Shown: positions 52,197 through 62,620, counted from the stretch's first letter. The stretch: DNA of 64,000 nucleotides from Pseudarthrobacter sp. NamE5 (GCF_005796225.1 NZ_VAHO01000011.1:62001-126000); one strand, 5' to 3'. The notes: generated by a model from the sequence alone, not told the origin. Numbers and translations: made by a program.

Positions 52197-52580
52197 CTAA
52201 ACGTCCAGCTCGTCGGCAACCTTACGCAAGGCAGCGGCGATGGCTTTGCCCTTGTTGCCTTCCGGGTACTTGCCCTTGGACAGGGTCCCCGACAGGTTGT
52301 CCAGCACTGTCACCAGGTCCTGCACAAGCGGAGCGAGATCCCTGGCGCTGGGTCGCTTGGCTTTGGCGATCGAGGGCGTCTTGTCCAATACACGCAGGCC
52401 CAGTGCCTGGGCGCCCTTCCGGCCATCAGCCACCCCGAACTCAACCCGGGTCCCGGCCTTGAGCTCCGTCACACCCTCGGGCAGCGACGATTTCGGCAGG
52501 AACACCTCCTGGCCGTCCTCGCCCGCGAGGAACCCGAAGCCCTTGTCCTTGTCATACCACTTGACCTTGCCGGTAGGCAC
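52197..52580 (-). CDS. Cold-shock domain protein with C-terminal extension
   Basis: The protein has 127 residues. GKVKWYDKDKGFGFLAGEDGQEVFLPKSSL is the cold-shock domain with RNP1 (KGFGFL) and RNP2 (VFLP). About 60 extra residues (LAPLVQDLVTVLDNLSGTLSKGKYPEGNKGKAI) follow, which are absent from CspA. It should bind single-stranded RNA or DNA. GTG at 52580 has AGAAGG upstream; the longer frame to 52634 is not needed. CAGACC-GCGTT-GGTCTG at 52670-52686 is a hairpin in the 5' leader. Confidence 0.9.
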   Translation of the reverse strand: MPTGKVKWYDKDKGFGFLAGEDGQEVFLPKSSLPEGVTELKAGTRVEFGVADGRKGAQALGLRVLDKTPSIAKAKRPSARDLAPLVQDLVTVLDNLSGTLSKGKYPEGNKGKAIAAALRKVADELDV

Positions 52581-52808
52581 GTAATCAACCTTCTTCGTTC
52601 TGCTGTCATGAGACGCGGCCGGCCGCCACCGCATCCGCCTTGTTGTGCGGGTTCAGGGTATGGCAGCTCCAGACCGCGTTGGTCTGTCCTCCAAGGTTAT
52701 CCTGCCCGGTGGGCTAATCCCGCTTTCAGCGCCGCTATGCGACCCTGGCCGTGAGTCCACGGAAACGATGTTCCCCGGCCTGGTTGATGGAGCTGTAGCG
52801 TTACGTCC

Positions 52809-53042
52809 ATGACACCCTCGCGTTACCGGCGGCCCGTTATGATCGCGGCCGCAGCCATCGCCGTGCTCTCCCTGCTTGCGGTGGCCGCTGTGATGGCCTT
52901 TGCCTTCGCCGGCACAGTCGCCCCTGCATGGATCACCTACTCCGCACTGTACGGCCTGCCCCTGGCTTTCCTCCTGATGCTCTTCCTGGTCCTGGACGGC
53001 GTTGCCGGTCGCCGCCGGGCAGGAAAGCCGGACCGGCGGTAA
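52809..53042 (+). CDS. Small membrane protein of unknown function
   Basis: The protein has 77 residues with two predicted helices (about 10-35 and 45-65), short basic ends and no known domain. ATG at 52809 has no strong ribosome site. It ends ten bases before the helicase-associated gene on the same strand and may be co-transcribed. Confidence 0.6.
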   Translation: MTPSRYRRPVMIAAAAIAVLSLLAVAAVMAFAFAGTVAPAWITYSALYGLPLAFLLMLFLVLDGVAGRRRAGKPDRR

Positions 53043-53052
53043 CGTTGGACTG

Positions 53053-55536
53053 ATGTCCCTTATTCGCGCGCTCAGCAAGGAGCTGGAGGCACGCAGCGAC
53101 GATTCGCTGCGTGCGCTGTTCGCCGCGCGGCCGGACTTGGTCATCCCCACTGTCCCGGACTTCCCCGCCCTTGCCGCGAGGGCAAGCTCCCGGCTTAGCG
53201 TTCAGCGCGCCCTGGAGCGGCTTAACCGGCCCCAGATGCAGGTCCTCGAAACCCTCCATCTGTGCACCAACACGGACACCGGCCACAGCGCGTCTGCCGC
53301 CGGTCTCCGCAAGCAGGTCCCAGGATCGTCAGCGGCAGCCCTCGACCGGATCCTGGCCTCGCTCCAGGAACTGGCGCTGGTGCACCGCGCCGAACCTCCC
53401 CACGGCACCCCGGCCGCCACGGCAAGGCAGCGGCACTACCTGCCGGTCGGTTCCCTCAAGGACGTGGTGGGAATCTACCCTGCCGGACTGGGCAGGAGCT
53501 ACACCGAACTGGTCCGTCTCCAACCTGCGTTCGCCCAGCGGGCAGTCCAACTGGTCTCGGAACTGCGGCGCGGCGGCGCCGCCATCCACGACGCCACCAC
53601 CCCCATGGAAGCAGCGCTCGCGCTGCAGCAGTGGACATCCTCCCCCGAAGCCCTTCAGGAGATCCTCTCCAGCGCACCGGAACGGACGACGGCGCTGCTG
53701 GCCAGGTTCCGGAACTGGGCCATGGGTGCCGTTCCCCAGGCACAACGGAAAGCCTCCATCGCCAAGGAGGGGTCCGACGTCGGACCGGTTGACTGGCTCC
53801 TGGCCCGGGGCCTGCTGGTGCCGCTGGATGCGGCCCATGTGGAGCTGCCGCACAGCGTGGGCGTGGCGCTGCGCGGCGGCGCCATCATCGACGACTTCAC
53901 CCTCTCACCCCCAGTCCCCGAGCTTGGCCGGACCACCGCGGCCCTGCGCAGGAACGCAGCACTCAGCGCCATTTCGGAGACCCTGCGCCTGGTTGCCGAA
54001 CTGCTCCATGCAGTAGGTGAACAACCGCTGGCCACGCTGCGCAGCGGCGGGGTGGGGGTACGCGAGACCCGGCGCCTCGCCGAGTTGCTGCGCGTCACCC
54101 AGCAGCAGGCGGGGCTCCTGCTGGAGCTGTCCGCGCTGGCGGGCCTCATCCGGCTGGACGTTGATACCTCCGCCTGGGTCCTGCCTCCGCAGCTGGAATG
54201 GCTCGTCCTGCCCCGGCAGGAACAGTGGCTCTGGCTGGTCAACGCCTGGCTGGCCAGCGAGCGGGTACCGTCCATGGTGGGCCAGCCCGTCAACGGAAAC
54301 CGCGGCGGCCCGCCATCCCACCGCTCCGCCTCGGGAAGCACCGTCGTGCCCCTTTCAGCGGAAGCACAGAGGCCGGACGCTCCTGTGGTCCGCAGGCGCG
54401 TCCTGGAGATCCTGCATGAACTGACGGACGAAGCCGGCTTCGCGGACGGTACAGCCCCGGTGCTGGACGCTGCCGCCGTCCTCCAGCGTGCGGAGTGGGC
54501 GCAGCCGAGGATGGCGCGCCGCTTCAGCTCGATGATCCGCGGCGTATTGACCGAAGCCGAACTGCTTGGCCTCGTAGGTTCGGGGGCACTGAGCCAGCTG
54601 GGAGCCGCCCTGGCTGAAGAAAAGCCTGACGCCGCCCTTGCCATCCTGGGCGAACACCTTCCCGCAGCCCTGAACCACGTGCTCCTCCAGGCGGACCTGA
54701 CCGCTGTCGCCCCGGGGTACCTTGCCCCGGAGCTGAGGGCGAAACTGGTCCTTATGGCGGATGCCGAGGGGCAGGGGCCGGCCACCATCTACCGGTTCTC
54801 CACCGGGTCCATCAAGCGCGCTTTGGATCACGGCTACGACCCCGCGGGCATCCTGGCGTTCCTCCGGGAGCACTCCGCCACAGCGGTGCCCCAGCCGCTG
54901 GAGTACCTGGTGGAGGATACGGCCCTGCGGCACGGCAGGCTGCGGGTGGGGGCAGCAGCAAGCTTCATCCAGAGCGAGGACGAGGGTGCGCTGCAGGAAC
55001 TTTTGTCCGGGCCAAAGACAGCCGCTCTGAACCTGGTGAGAATCGCCCCCACCGTCCTGGTGTCCTCAGCACCGCCGCGCGAAGCCGCGCAGGTATTGCG
55101 GAGCCTTGGCCTCTCGCCTTCACTGGACGGCACTGACGAACCGGTGATCCGGCTGCGGGCAACTGCGCCGGCGGACGCCGCGCGTCCTGTTTACACGGCC
55201 CCGCGGATGGCGCCCGGGGCGGAGGAAGTGGACGCCCAGCTTGCAGTCCTCCGGCAGGGAGGCTCCGCCGTTGGTCATCACGGGAGCGCCACGCACCTTG
55301 CAGGGGAAGTGGGTACCCAGCTGGGGCTGGAGGCGCTGCAGCGTGCCATCAGGCTCAAGCAGCGGATCAGCATGAACGTTGTGGACAGCATGGGGAATGC
55401 AACCCTTGAAATTGTTGTTCCGCTATCTGTGAGCGGCGGACGTGTCCGCGTGTACGATCCTGCCAGGGAAACAGAGCGGGTGCTGTCCATCCACCGCATC
55501 ATCGATATCGAGGCTGCAGAGGAACTGCACCAGTGA
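53053..55536 (+). CDS. Helicase-associated domain protein (XPB partner type, Helicase_C_3)
   Basis: The protein has 827 residues. It starts SLIRALSKELEARSDDSLRALFAARPDLV, the usual opening of this actinobacterial family, and has the Helicase_C_3 segment in the C-terminal part (LLQADLTAVAPGYLAPEL, then YRFSTGSIKRALDHGYDPAGILAFLREHS). There is no Walker motif, so it is not an ATPase itself. The next gene, 13 bases on, is the XPB helicase. The pair is conserved in mycobacteria (Rv0862c and Rv0861c, from memory). It probably loads or regulates the helicase. ATG at 53053. Confidence 0.88.
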   Translation: MSLIRALSKELEARSDDSLRALFAARPDLVIPTVPDFPALAARASSRLSVQRALERLNRPQMQVLETLHLCTNTDTGHSASAAGLRKQVPGSSAAALDRILASLQELALVHRAEPPHGTPAATARQRHYLPVGSLKDVVGIYPAGLGRSYTELVRLQPAFAQRAVQLVSELRRGGAAIHDATTPMEAALALQQWTSSPEALQEILSSAPERTTALLARFRNWAMGAVPQAQRKASIAKEGSDVGPVDWLLARGLLVPLDAAHVELPHSVGVALRGGAIIDDFTLSPPVPELGRTTAALRRNAALSAISETLRLVAELLHAVGEQPLATLRSGGVGVRETRRLAELLRVTQQQAGLLLELSALAGLIRLDVDTSAWVLPPQLEWLVLPRQEQWLWLVNAWLASERVPSMVGQPVNGNRGGPPSHRSASGSTVVPLSAEAQRPDAPVVRRRVLEILHELTDEAGFADGTAPVLDAAAVLQRAEWAQPRMARRFSSMIRGVLTEAELLGLVGSGALSQLGAALAEEKPDAALAILGEHLPAALNHVLLQADLTAVAPGYLAPELRAKLVLMADAEGQGPATIYRFSTGSIKRALDHGYDPAGILAFLREHSATAVPQPLEYLVEDTALRHGRLRVGAAASFIQSEDEGALQELLSGPKTAALNLVRIAPTVLVSSAPPREAAQVLRSLGLSPSLDGTDEPVIRLRATAPADAARPVYTAPRMAPGAEEVDAQLAVLRQGGSAVGHHGSATHLAGEVGTQLGLEALQRAIRLKQRISMNVVDSMGNATLEIVVPLSVSGGRVRVYDPARETERVLSIHRIIDIEAAEELHQ

Positions 55537-55549
55537 AGGATCATCCTGC

Positions 55550-57196
55550 GTGAACGACGGACCGCTGATCGTCCAGAGCGACAAAACCATCCTGCTTGAG
55601 GTGGACCATGAGCTGGCCACCGAAGCCCGCCATGCCATCGCGCCATTTGCCGAGCTCGAGCGGGCGCCGGAGCACATGCACAGCTACCGGCTGACGCCGC
55701 TGGGGCTGTGGAACGCCCGCGCCGCCGGGCTCGACGCGGAGAAGGTGCTGGATACGCTGCTGAAATACTCGCGCTTCCCGGTTCCGCACTCGCTGCTGAT
55801 CGACGTCGAAGAAACCATGTCCCGGTACGGGCGGCTCCGCCTGGAGAAGGACCCCCAGCACGGGCTGGTCATGCGGACCGACGACTACCCCGTCCTCGAG
55901 GAAGTGATCCGGGCCAAGAAAATCCAGCCCCTGCTCGGGCCGCGGATCGACGGCGAGACTGTGGTGGTGCACGCCTCCCAGCGTGGGCAGCTGAAGCAGC
56001 TCCTGCTCAAGATCGGCTGGCCGGCGGAGGACCTGGCCGGGTACGTGGACGGCACCCCGCACCTGATCGCGCTCAATGAGGACGGCTGGAAGCTGCGCCC
56101 CTACCAGCAGATGGCCAGTGACAACTTCTGGGTCGGCGGCAGCGGCGTGGTGGTTCTGCCCTGCGGTGCAGGGAAGACCCTGGTGGGTGCGGCAGCCATG
56201 GCAACGGGCTCCACCACCACCCTGATCCTGGTCACCAACACGGTGGCGGCCCGCCAGTGGAAGGACGAGCTGCTAAAGCGCACCTCCCTGACCGGGGACG
56301 AGATCGGCGAGTATTCGGGAGCGGTCAAGGAAGTCCGGCCGGTCACGATTGCCACCTACCAGGTCCTTACCATGAAGCGGGGCGGCCTGTACCCCCACTT
56401 GGAACTCGTGGACGGCCACGACTGGGGCCTGATCATCTACGACGAGGTGCATCTGCTGCCCGCGCCGATTTTCCGGATGACGGCGGACCTCCAGGCGCGG
56501 CGGAGGCTGGGACTTACTGCGACGCTCGTCCGCGAGGACGGCCGCGAGGGCGAGGTGTTCAGCCTGATCGGGCCCAAGCGCTATGACGCGCCCTGGAAGG
56601 ACATCGAATCCCAGGGCTACATCGCTCCCGCCGACTGCGTGGAGGTCCGGGTCGACCTCCCCAAGGATGAACGCGTGGCCTACGCCATGGCTGACGATGC
56701 CGACAAGTACCGGCTCTGCTCCACGTCCGAGTCCAAGACGCAGGTGGTGGAACAGCTGGTGGCGCGGCACGCCGGTGAGCAGCTGCTGGTCATCGGCCAG
56801 TACATCGACCAGTTGGACGACCTCGGCGAGCGCCTGCAGGCCCCGGTCATCAAGGGCGACACGTCTGTGAAGGTGCGCCAGAAGCTGTTCGATGCGTTCC
56901 GTGCCGGGGAGATCCAAACGCTGGTGGTTTCCAAGGTGGCCAACTTTTCCATTGATCTGCCCGAAGCCTCGGTGGCCATCCAGGTATCCGGCTCGTTCGG
57001 CTCGCGGCAGGAGGAGGCGCAGCGGCTGGGCAGGCTGCTGCGGCCCAAGAAGGACGGCAGGGCAGCCCGTTTCTACTCGCTGGTGTCCCGGGACACGCTG
57101 GACCAGGACTTCGCGGCCAAGCGCCAGCGGTTCCTGGCGGAGCAGGGGTATGCCTACCGGATCATGGATGCGAAAGATGTGCAGGCAGCAGAATAG
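55550..57196 (+). CDS. XPB-type DNA repair helicase (superfamily 2)
   Basis: The protein has 548 residues. An N-terminal damage-recognition-like region (about 1-180) precedes the helicase core: PCGAGKTLVGAAAM (Walker A), IYDEVHLLP (DEVH box), GLTATLVREDG, and SGSFGSRQEEAQRLGRLLRPK (motif VI). XPB helicases act in nucleotide excision repair in eukaryotes and archaea; the bacterial role is poorly known. GTG at 55550 follows AAGGA. It overlaps the DUF427 gene. Confidence 0.93.
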   Translation: MNDGPLIVQSDKTILLEVDHELATEARHAIAPFAELERAPEHMHSYRLTPLGLWNARAAGLDAEKVLDTLLKYSRFPVPHSLLIDVEETMSRYGRLRLEKDPQHGLVMRTDDYPVLEEVIRAKKIQPLLGPRIDGETVVVHASQRGQLKQLLLKIGWPAEDLAGYVDGTPHLIALNEDGWKLRPYQQMASDNFWVGGSGVVVLPCGAGKTLVGAAAMATGSTTTLILVTNTVAARQWKDELLKRTSLTGDEIGEYSGAVKEVRPVTIATYQVLTMKRGGLYPHLELVDGHDWGLIIYDEVHLLPAPIFRMTADLQARRRLGLTATLVREDGREGEVFSLIGPKRYDAPWKDIESQGYIAPADCVEVRVDLPKDERVAYAMADDADKYRLCSTSESKTQVVEQLVARHAGEQLLVIGQYIDQLDDLGERLQAPVIKGDTSVKVRQKLFDAFRAGEIQTLVVSKVANFSIDLPEASVAIQVSGSFGSRQEEAQRLGRLLRPKKDGRAARFYSLVSRDTLDQDFAAKRQRFLAEQGYAYRIMDAKDVQAAE

Positions 57197-57662
57197 CGGC
57201 CAGGAATCAGTATGGGACTACCCGCGCCCGCCGCGCGTTGAGCCGAGCAGTGAACGGATCAGGATCTTCCTGGGCGGGGAGCTGATCGTTGACACCGTGG
57301 ACTCGCTCCGCGTCCTGGAGACGAGCCACCCGCCCGTCTATTACCTGCCCCGCCGGGCCTTCCAGCCCGGAGCGCTGGAGCCGGCGCCGGGAAGCAGCTT
57401 CTGCGAGTTCAAGGGGTCCGCGCGGTACCTCACCGTCCGCGGCGGTGCCATGGCGGCCGAAGGGGCGGCCTGGTTTTACCCGGAACCGGCCCCGGGCTAT
57501 GAGGTCCTGGCGGACCGGGTGACGGTGTATCCCGGCAGGATGGACCGCTGCGAAGTCGACGGCGAACAGGTGATTCCCCAGCCCGGCAACTTCTACGGCG
57601 GCTGGATCACCAGCCGCGTGGTGGGACCTTTCAAGGGAGGACCCGGGACGCTTGGCTGGTGA
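57177..57662 (+). CDS. DUF427 domain protein
   Basis: The protein has 161 residues. SVWDYPRPPRVEP, VLETSHPPVYYLPR and NFYGGWITSRVVGPFKGGPG match DUF427, a small beta-rich fold of unknown function. ATG at 57177 lies inside the end of the XPB gene, 20 bases before its stop, so translation is probably coupled. The ATG at 57168 is another candidate. Confidence 0.85.
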   Translation: MCRQQNSGQESVWDYPRPPRVEPSSERIRIFLGGELIVDTVDSLRVLETSHPPVYYLPRRAFQPGALEPAPGSSFCEFKGSARYLTVRGGAMAAEGAAWFYPEPAPGYEVLADRVTVYPGRMDRCEVDGEQVIPQPGNFYGGWITSRVVGPFKGGPGTLGW

Positions 57663-57820
57663 AGCTCGGTCATACCGCGTGGAGACGTAGGGGGAATTAC
57701 GGACCGTTAGGGGGTTTTCCACCCTTGTGGCCGCGCAGCGGCACTGCCACCATGTTGCCGAGGCCCTCCGGGCAGCACGCTGGGCTCCTTCACACCGCTG
57801 CTGATATCAAAGGACTGACA

Positions 57821-58282
57821 ATGCGGAAAGTGCTGTTCGGGGTGTCCGCCCTCCTGCTGGCATCCGCGGTACTGCAGCTGTTCTTCGCCGGGTACATGTT
57901 CTTCCAGAACACCGTTGAAGAAATGCATGACGCGTCCGTGTTCCATTCCATGAACGGACAATACGTGTTGCGGGGCCTGGCACTCCTGGCCATCATCCTG
58001 GCGGCGATTGCGCGGGCAGGTAAGCGAACCATCTGGCTCGCTGTCGGAATCTTCGTGATGTCCCTCGTCCAGCTGCTGATCTTCATAGTGGGCGGGATGC
58101 TGACCGGTTCGTCGGAGGAGCATGTCACGCCTGCCGGCTCCTGGGTCGCCAGCATCCATCCTGTCACGGGCATGCTGATCATCTTCATGTCCTACTGGCT
58201 ATTTCTCCGTTCCCACGCCCTCCTGCGCACTGCCCAGCCGGCCGTCGCCAAGGCTGAGGCCGGCAGCAGCGCCCAGGTCTAA
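57821..58282 (+). CDS. DUF6220-like membrane protein
   Basis: The protein has 153 residues with four predicted helices. FHSMNGQYVLRGLALLAIILA and ASIHPVTGMLIIFMSYWLF carry the conserved histidines of the small four-helix DUF6220 family. ATG at 57821 has AAAGGA upstream. The multicopper oxidase gene starts 11 bases after its stop, so the two are likely one unit. Confidence 0.75.
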   Translation: MRKVLFGVSALLLASAVLQLFFAGYMFFQNTVEEMHDASVFHSMNGQYVLRGLALLAIILAAIARAGKRTIWLAVGIFVMSLVQLLIFIVGGMLTGSSEEHVTPAGSWVASIHPVTGMLIIFMSYWLFLRSHALLRTAQPAVAKAEAGSSAQV

Positions 58283-58293
58283 GCCGGGCCTTC

Positions 58294-60348
58294 GTGGGCG
58301 CCTCGCAGCTGCTGGGGCTTGACCTTGTCCTGTCGGTCCTGACGGCAGCGGCCTGGTCTGCGGCGGCCTGGTTTGTCCTGGAAACCAGCCGGCGGCCGAC
58401 GGCGGCTCCTGTCTCCGGTACGCGCCTGGCACTCCCGTCGCTGGTCGCCGCCCTTGTCCTTACAGCGTCGAAGGTCGCGGCCGTAGCCTCGCTTGCGGCC
58501 GCGGGATGGCTTTTCGCCAGCGAACGCGCCGTCGTCGGACTTCCCCTGCTGGTGCTCCCGGCGCTGGCGGGCGGAATTGCCGGCTTTCGTTGCCTTGCCC
58601 AGCGGGGGATTCCTGATGTCCAGGCCGGGACGTATCTGCGGCTCCCCGCACCCGTCCTTGTCCTCTGGGCGGCTGTCGGGGCGTCTGCCTCGCTGCTGGT
58701 GCCTGTTGTTCTGGGTTTTGATCCCCACCCGGCCGCTATCGCCGCCTTCCTTGCCCTGGCTGGTTGCGGAGCCCTCATGTGCTGGATCCTCTTCGGGCCG
58801 GCCGGCGCGCGGCGGCGTTCCCGGGCAGCCACCGCGGTGGGGGTGCTGATGCTCGGCACCGTGCTGGGCGCCGCCGGGCTGGGCTGGCTCGGCAGCCGCA
58901 GCGCCGAGGGAGTGATGATAGCCGCCGTCGGCCACCACGGGGGACCCATCGCCGGCGGCGGGGCGTCCGGCAGCACAGCCGCAGATCCCGGGCTCCGCCC
59001 CGTCACCGAGCTCACAGGCGACCTCCCGCAGGACGCCCCGGTACGGCATTATGAGCTCACGGCAAGGCAGCAGACCTTCACCTCTGCCGGTGGAAAGACG
59101 GTGGAAGCCTGGACGTTTGGTTCACTCCCCGGCCCGGCGCTGGAAGCGGAGCTTGGGGACATTATCGAAGTCGTTCTCGCCAACCGCGACGTTGCCGCCG
59201 GAGTGACGCTGCACTGGCACGGCTACGACGTCCCCAACGCCATGGACGGCGTGGCGGGCGGCACCCAGGACACCCTGCGGCCGGGGCAGGCAATGACCTA
59301 CCGGTTTGAGGCGCGGCAAACCGGCACTTACTGGTACCACACCCACCAGATGTCCGCCGAAGGCGTGCGCAAAGGACTGTACGGCACACTGGTGGTCCGG
59401 GACCCCGGGGTGTCCAGGGCCGCCACAGATTTGGTGGTGGCGGGACATTCTCTGGCGTCGCTGACCCTCCTGGGCAGCTCCGACGGGGTGCAGGTCCATG
59501 AGGCCAGGGCCGGCACCGATGCCAGGCTGCGGCTGGTCAACACCGACTCGCTCCCCCAGCGGTACCAGCTTCTCGGTACGGGCTATTCAGTGGCTGCAGT
59601 GGACGGGGCCGAACTGCCGGCCGGCGTTGGCGTTCCGGCGGCGGAAGCCTCCGGGACCATCCTCCGGCTGCCGGCCGGAGGCAGGATGGACCTCACGTTC
59701 ACGGTGCCGGATCATCCGGTGACGCTGCGGACGGAAGGCAGCTCCAGCGCCGCCGTCGTCCTTGTTCCTGACGCCGATGGTGCAACACCCCCTGCCGCCT
59801 ATGGCGAGGCACCAACGCCGGCAACAGCTGATTTCCGTTCAGGTACGGAACTGGACCTCCTTACTGCCTCCGGGCAGGCTTCCGGGCGGCAGGAGGTGCC
59901 GGCCGGCGGAACGGGTTGGAACCGTACGGCAATCATGGTCCTGGACCGGCAGCTCCGCTTTGTTGACGGCGTCCCACGCTACGCCTACACCGTCAACGGG
60001 GCCGCGTTTCCGCAAATAGAACCCCTCGTGGTGCAGGAAGGCGATACGGTAAAACTGACCGTCGTGAACAGGACCTCGGAGCCCCATCCCATGCACCCCC
60101 ACGGACACCATGTGCAGGTGCTGGCCAGGAACGGACAGCCGCCAGGCATGCCTCTGGTCCTGGATACCTTCGATGTCCTGCCCGGCGAGGTCTGGGAAGT
60201 GCTCCTCACCGCCAACAACCCCGGCATCTGGGTGGACCACTGCCACAACCTGGATCACGCTGCGGAAGGGATGATGATGCACCTTCAGTACCGCGGCTAC
60301 TCCTCTCCCTTCACTCACGGCGGGCCTGCCGGGAACCGGGCGGAGTAG
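58294..60348 (+). CDS. Multicopper oxidase with N-terminal membrane domain
   Basis: The protein has 684 residues. The first 205 hold about six hydrophobic helices. The rest is a cupredoxin multicopper oxidase: LHWHGYDV, YWYHTHQM, HPMHPHGHH and the C-terminal WVDHCHNLDHAAEGMM give all four copper-binding motifs, including the type 1 Cys-His. It should oxidise a substrate or metal ion on the outer face of the membrane while reducing oxygen to water. GTG at 58294. The membrane part is unusual: most relatives have only a signal peptide. Confidence 0.9.
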   Translation: MGASQLLGLDLVLSVLTAAAWSAAAWFVLETSRRPTAAPVSGTRLALPSLVAALVLTASKVAAVASLAAAGWLFASERAVVGLPLLVLPALAGGIAGFRCLAQRGIPDVQAGTYLRLPAPVLVLWAAVGASASLLVPVVLGFDPHPAAIAAFLALAGCGALMCWILFGPAGARRRSRAATAVGVLMLGTVLGAAGLGWLGSRSAEGVMIAAVGHHGGPIAGGGASGSTAADPGLRPVTELTGDLPQDAPVRHYELTARQQTFTSAGGKTVEAWTFGSLPGPALEAELGDIIEVVLANRDVAAGVTLHWHGYDVPNAMDGVAGGTQDTLRPGQAMTYRFEARQTGTYWYHTHQMSAEGVRKGLYGTLVVRDPGVSRAATDLVVAGHSLASLTLLGSSDGVQVHEARAGTDARLRLVNTDSLPQRYQLLGTGYSVAAVDGAELPAGVGVPAAEASGTILRLPAGGRMDLTFTVPDHPVTLRTEGSSSAAVVLVPDADGATPPAAYGEAPTPATADFRSGTELDLLTASGQASGRQEVPAGGTGWNRTAIMVLDRQLRFVDGVPRYAYTVNGAAFPQIEPLVVQEGDTVKLTVVNRTSEPHPMHPHGHHVQVLARNGQPPGMPLVLDTFDVLPGEVWEVLLTANNPGIWVDHCHNLDHAAEGMMMHLQYRGYSSPFTHGGPAGNRAE

Positions 60349-60377
60349 CATTGTCCCCTGCGCACCCGGCTGGAGTT

Positions 60378-60408
60378 CTCCCAAGGAACTTCCAGACAAC
60401 TCCCAGAC
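60378..60408 (+). promoter_or_regulatory. Three 11-bp-phased repeats, probable response-regulator site
   Basis: CTCCCAAGG (60378-60386), CTTCCAGAC (60389-60397) and CTCCCAGAC (60400-60408) start exactly 11 bases apart, separated by AA. OmpR-type response regulators bind such direct repeats. They end 20 bases before the response-regulator ATG. Confidence 0.5.
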
Positions 60409-60428
60409 TCGGGGAGCATGATGGGAGC

Positions 60429-61139
<711 letters not shown>

Positions 61140-61141
61140 CC

Positions 61142-62620
61142 TTGCTGCAGCGATGGAAGTCGGCCTCGCTGAGGACGCAGCTGGTGGCCATGATCATGGC
61201 CCTGCTGATAGTTGCCCTCACGGTAACGGGCGCGGGCACACTGGCACTGCTGCACAGCTACCTGCAGGCGCAGGTGGACGACAAGCTGTACGGGGCCGTT
61301 GACCTGGCGCGGAAACAACGCTCGTTTACGCAGCTGCAGGCACCCACCAACCCCATGGTCCCCACCGACTACTCCCTGATCCTCTTCGCGCCCGGAGAAG
61401 AGCCCTACCCCTTCGGGGGCGACCCCGACAGCCGGCCGGACATCAGCTCCATAACTGTCGAGCAGGCGCAGGCACGTGGTGCTGTCCCGTACCAGGCGCG
61501 GGGCACCGACGGGGAGAACTGGCGCGTGGTGGCCGTACCGGTGCAGAACAACCAGACCACGGCGGTGGTGGTTATCGGGCTCCCCCTGCGGAGCGTGGAC
61601 GATGTCCTCAAGCACGCCACCCTGGTGGTCACCGGAGTGGGGCTGCTGACACTGCTGCTGGCCTCCCTGATCGCCAGCTGGACCGTTTCCCGATCCTTCC
61701 GGCCGCTGGCCAGGGTGGAAAAAACAGCAGCCGCGATCGCCGCCGGCGATCTCTCCCGCCGTGTTGAAGTGGAAAATCCCGGAACTGAGCTGGGGCGGCT
61801 CAGCAGCTCGCTGAATGCCATGCTCGCGCACATTGAAACCGCGTTTGCAGCCCGCACTGCGTCAGAGGCGAGGATGCGCCGGTTCGCGGCCGACGCATCC
61901 CATGAGCTGCGCACCCCGCTGGTCACCATCCGCGGGTTCTCCGAGCTCTACCGGCACGGGGCATTGACCAGCGAGGAGGATGTTGCCACCGCCATGGGCC
62001 GGATCGAAAGCGAAGCCAAGCGGATGGGCTCTATGGTGGAGGACCTGTTGCTGCTGGCACGCCTGGACGAGCAGCGGCCCTTGCAGCAGAAGCCCGTGGA
62101 CCTTCAGCTCCTTGCCCACGACGCTGTGGTGGACACGCAGGCAAGCGACCGCTCCCGCGCCATCACCCTTACCGGGCTCGACGGGGAGCCTCCCGCGCCC
62201 GCACCAGTGCTGGGCGACGAGGCCAAACTCCGGCAGGTGGTGGGCAACCTCATGGGCAACGCCCTCCGCTACACCCCGGCCGGCAGCCCCATTGAACTGG
62301 CCGTGGGAGTCCGCCGCCAGGAGGACGGGCAGCGGCGCTCCGTCATTGAGGTGCGCGACCACGGGCCCGGCATCTCCGCGGAGGATGCCTCCAAGGTCTT
62401 TGAGCGGTTCTACCGGGCGGATACGTCCCGCACCAGGGAGACCGGGGGCAGCGGACTCGGGCTCGCCATCGTTGCGGCGATCGTCGGCTCGCATGGCGGT
62501 TCCGTTCGGGTGGAGGATACCGACGGCGGCGGCGCAACCCTGGTGGTCAGCCTGCCGCACCGTGAGGAAGCACCGGCGGAGCCTGGCGCGGGCAGCGGCG
62601 GCGAGGTTGTCCACATATAG
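61142..62620 (+). CDS. Sensor histidine kinase
   Basis: The protein has 492 residues. Helices at about 14-36 and 160-182 flank an outside sensor domain of about 120 residues. HAMP follows (about 183-237), then the HisKA site with phosphorylated His254 (FAADASHELRTP) and an ATPase domain with NALRYTP, DHGPGI and GGSGLGLAIV. It is the partner of the preceding response regulator. TTG at 61142 is the only suitable start. The signal is unknown. Confidence 0.93.
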   Translation: MLQRWKSASLRTQLVAMIMALLIVALTVTGAGTLALLHSYLQAQVDDKLYGAVDLARKQRSFTQLQAPTNPMVPTDYSLILFAPGEEPYPFGGDPDSRPDISSITVEQAQARGAVPYQARGTDGENWRVVAVPVQNNQTTAVVVIGLPLRSVDDVLKHATLVVTGVGLLTLLLASLIASWTVSRSFRPLARVEKTAAAIAAGDLSRRVEVENPGTELGRLSSSLNAMLAHIETAFAARTASEARMRRFAADASHELRTPLVTIRGFSELYRHGALTSEEDVATAMGRIESEAKRMGSMVEDLLLLARLDEQRPLQQKPVDLQLLAHDAVVDTQASDRSRAITLTGLDGEPPAPAPVLGDEAKLRQVVGNLMGNALRYTPAGSPIELAVGVRRQEDGQRRSVIEVRDHGPGISAEDASKVFERFYRADTSRTRETGGSGLGLAIVAAIVGSHGGSVRVEDTDGGGATLVVSLPHREEAPAEPGAGSGGEVVHI

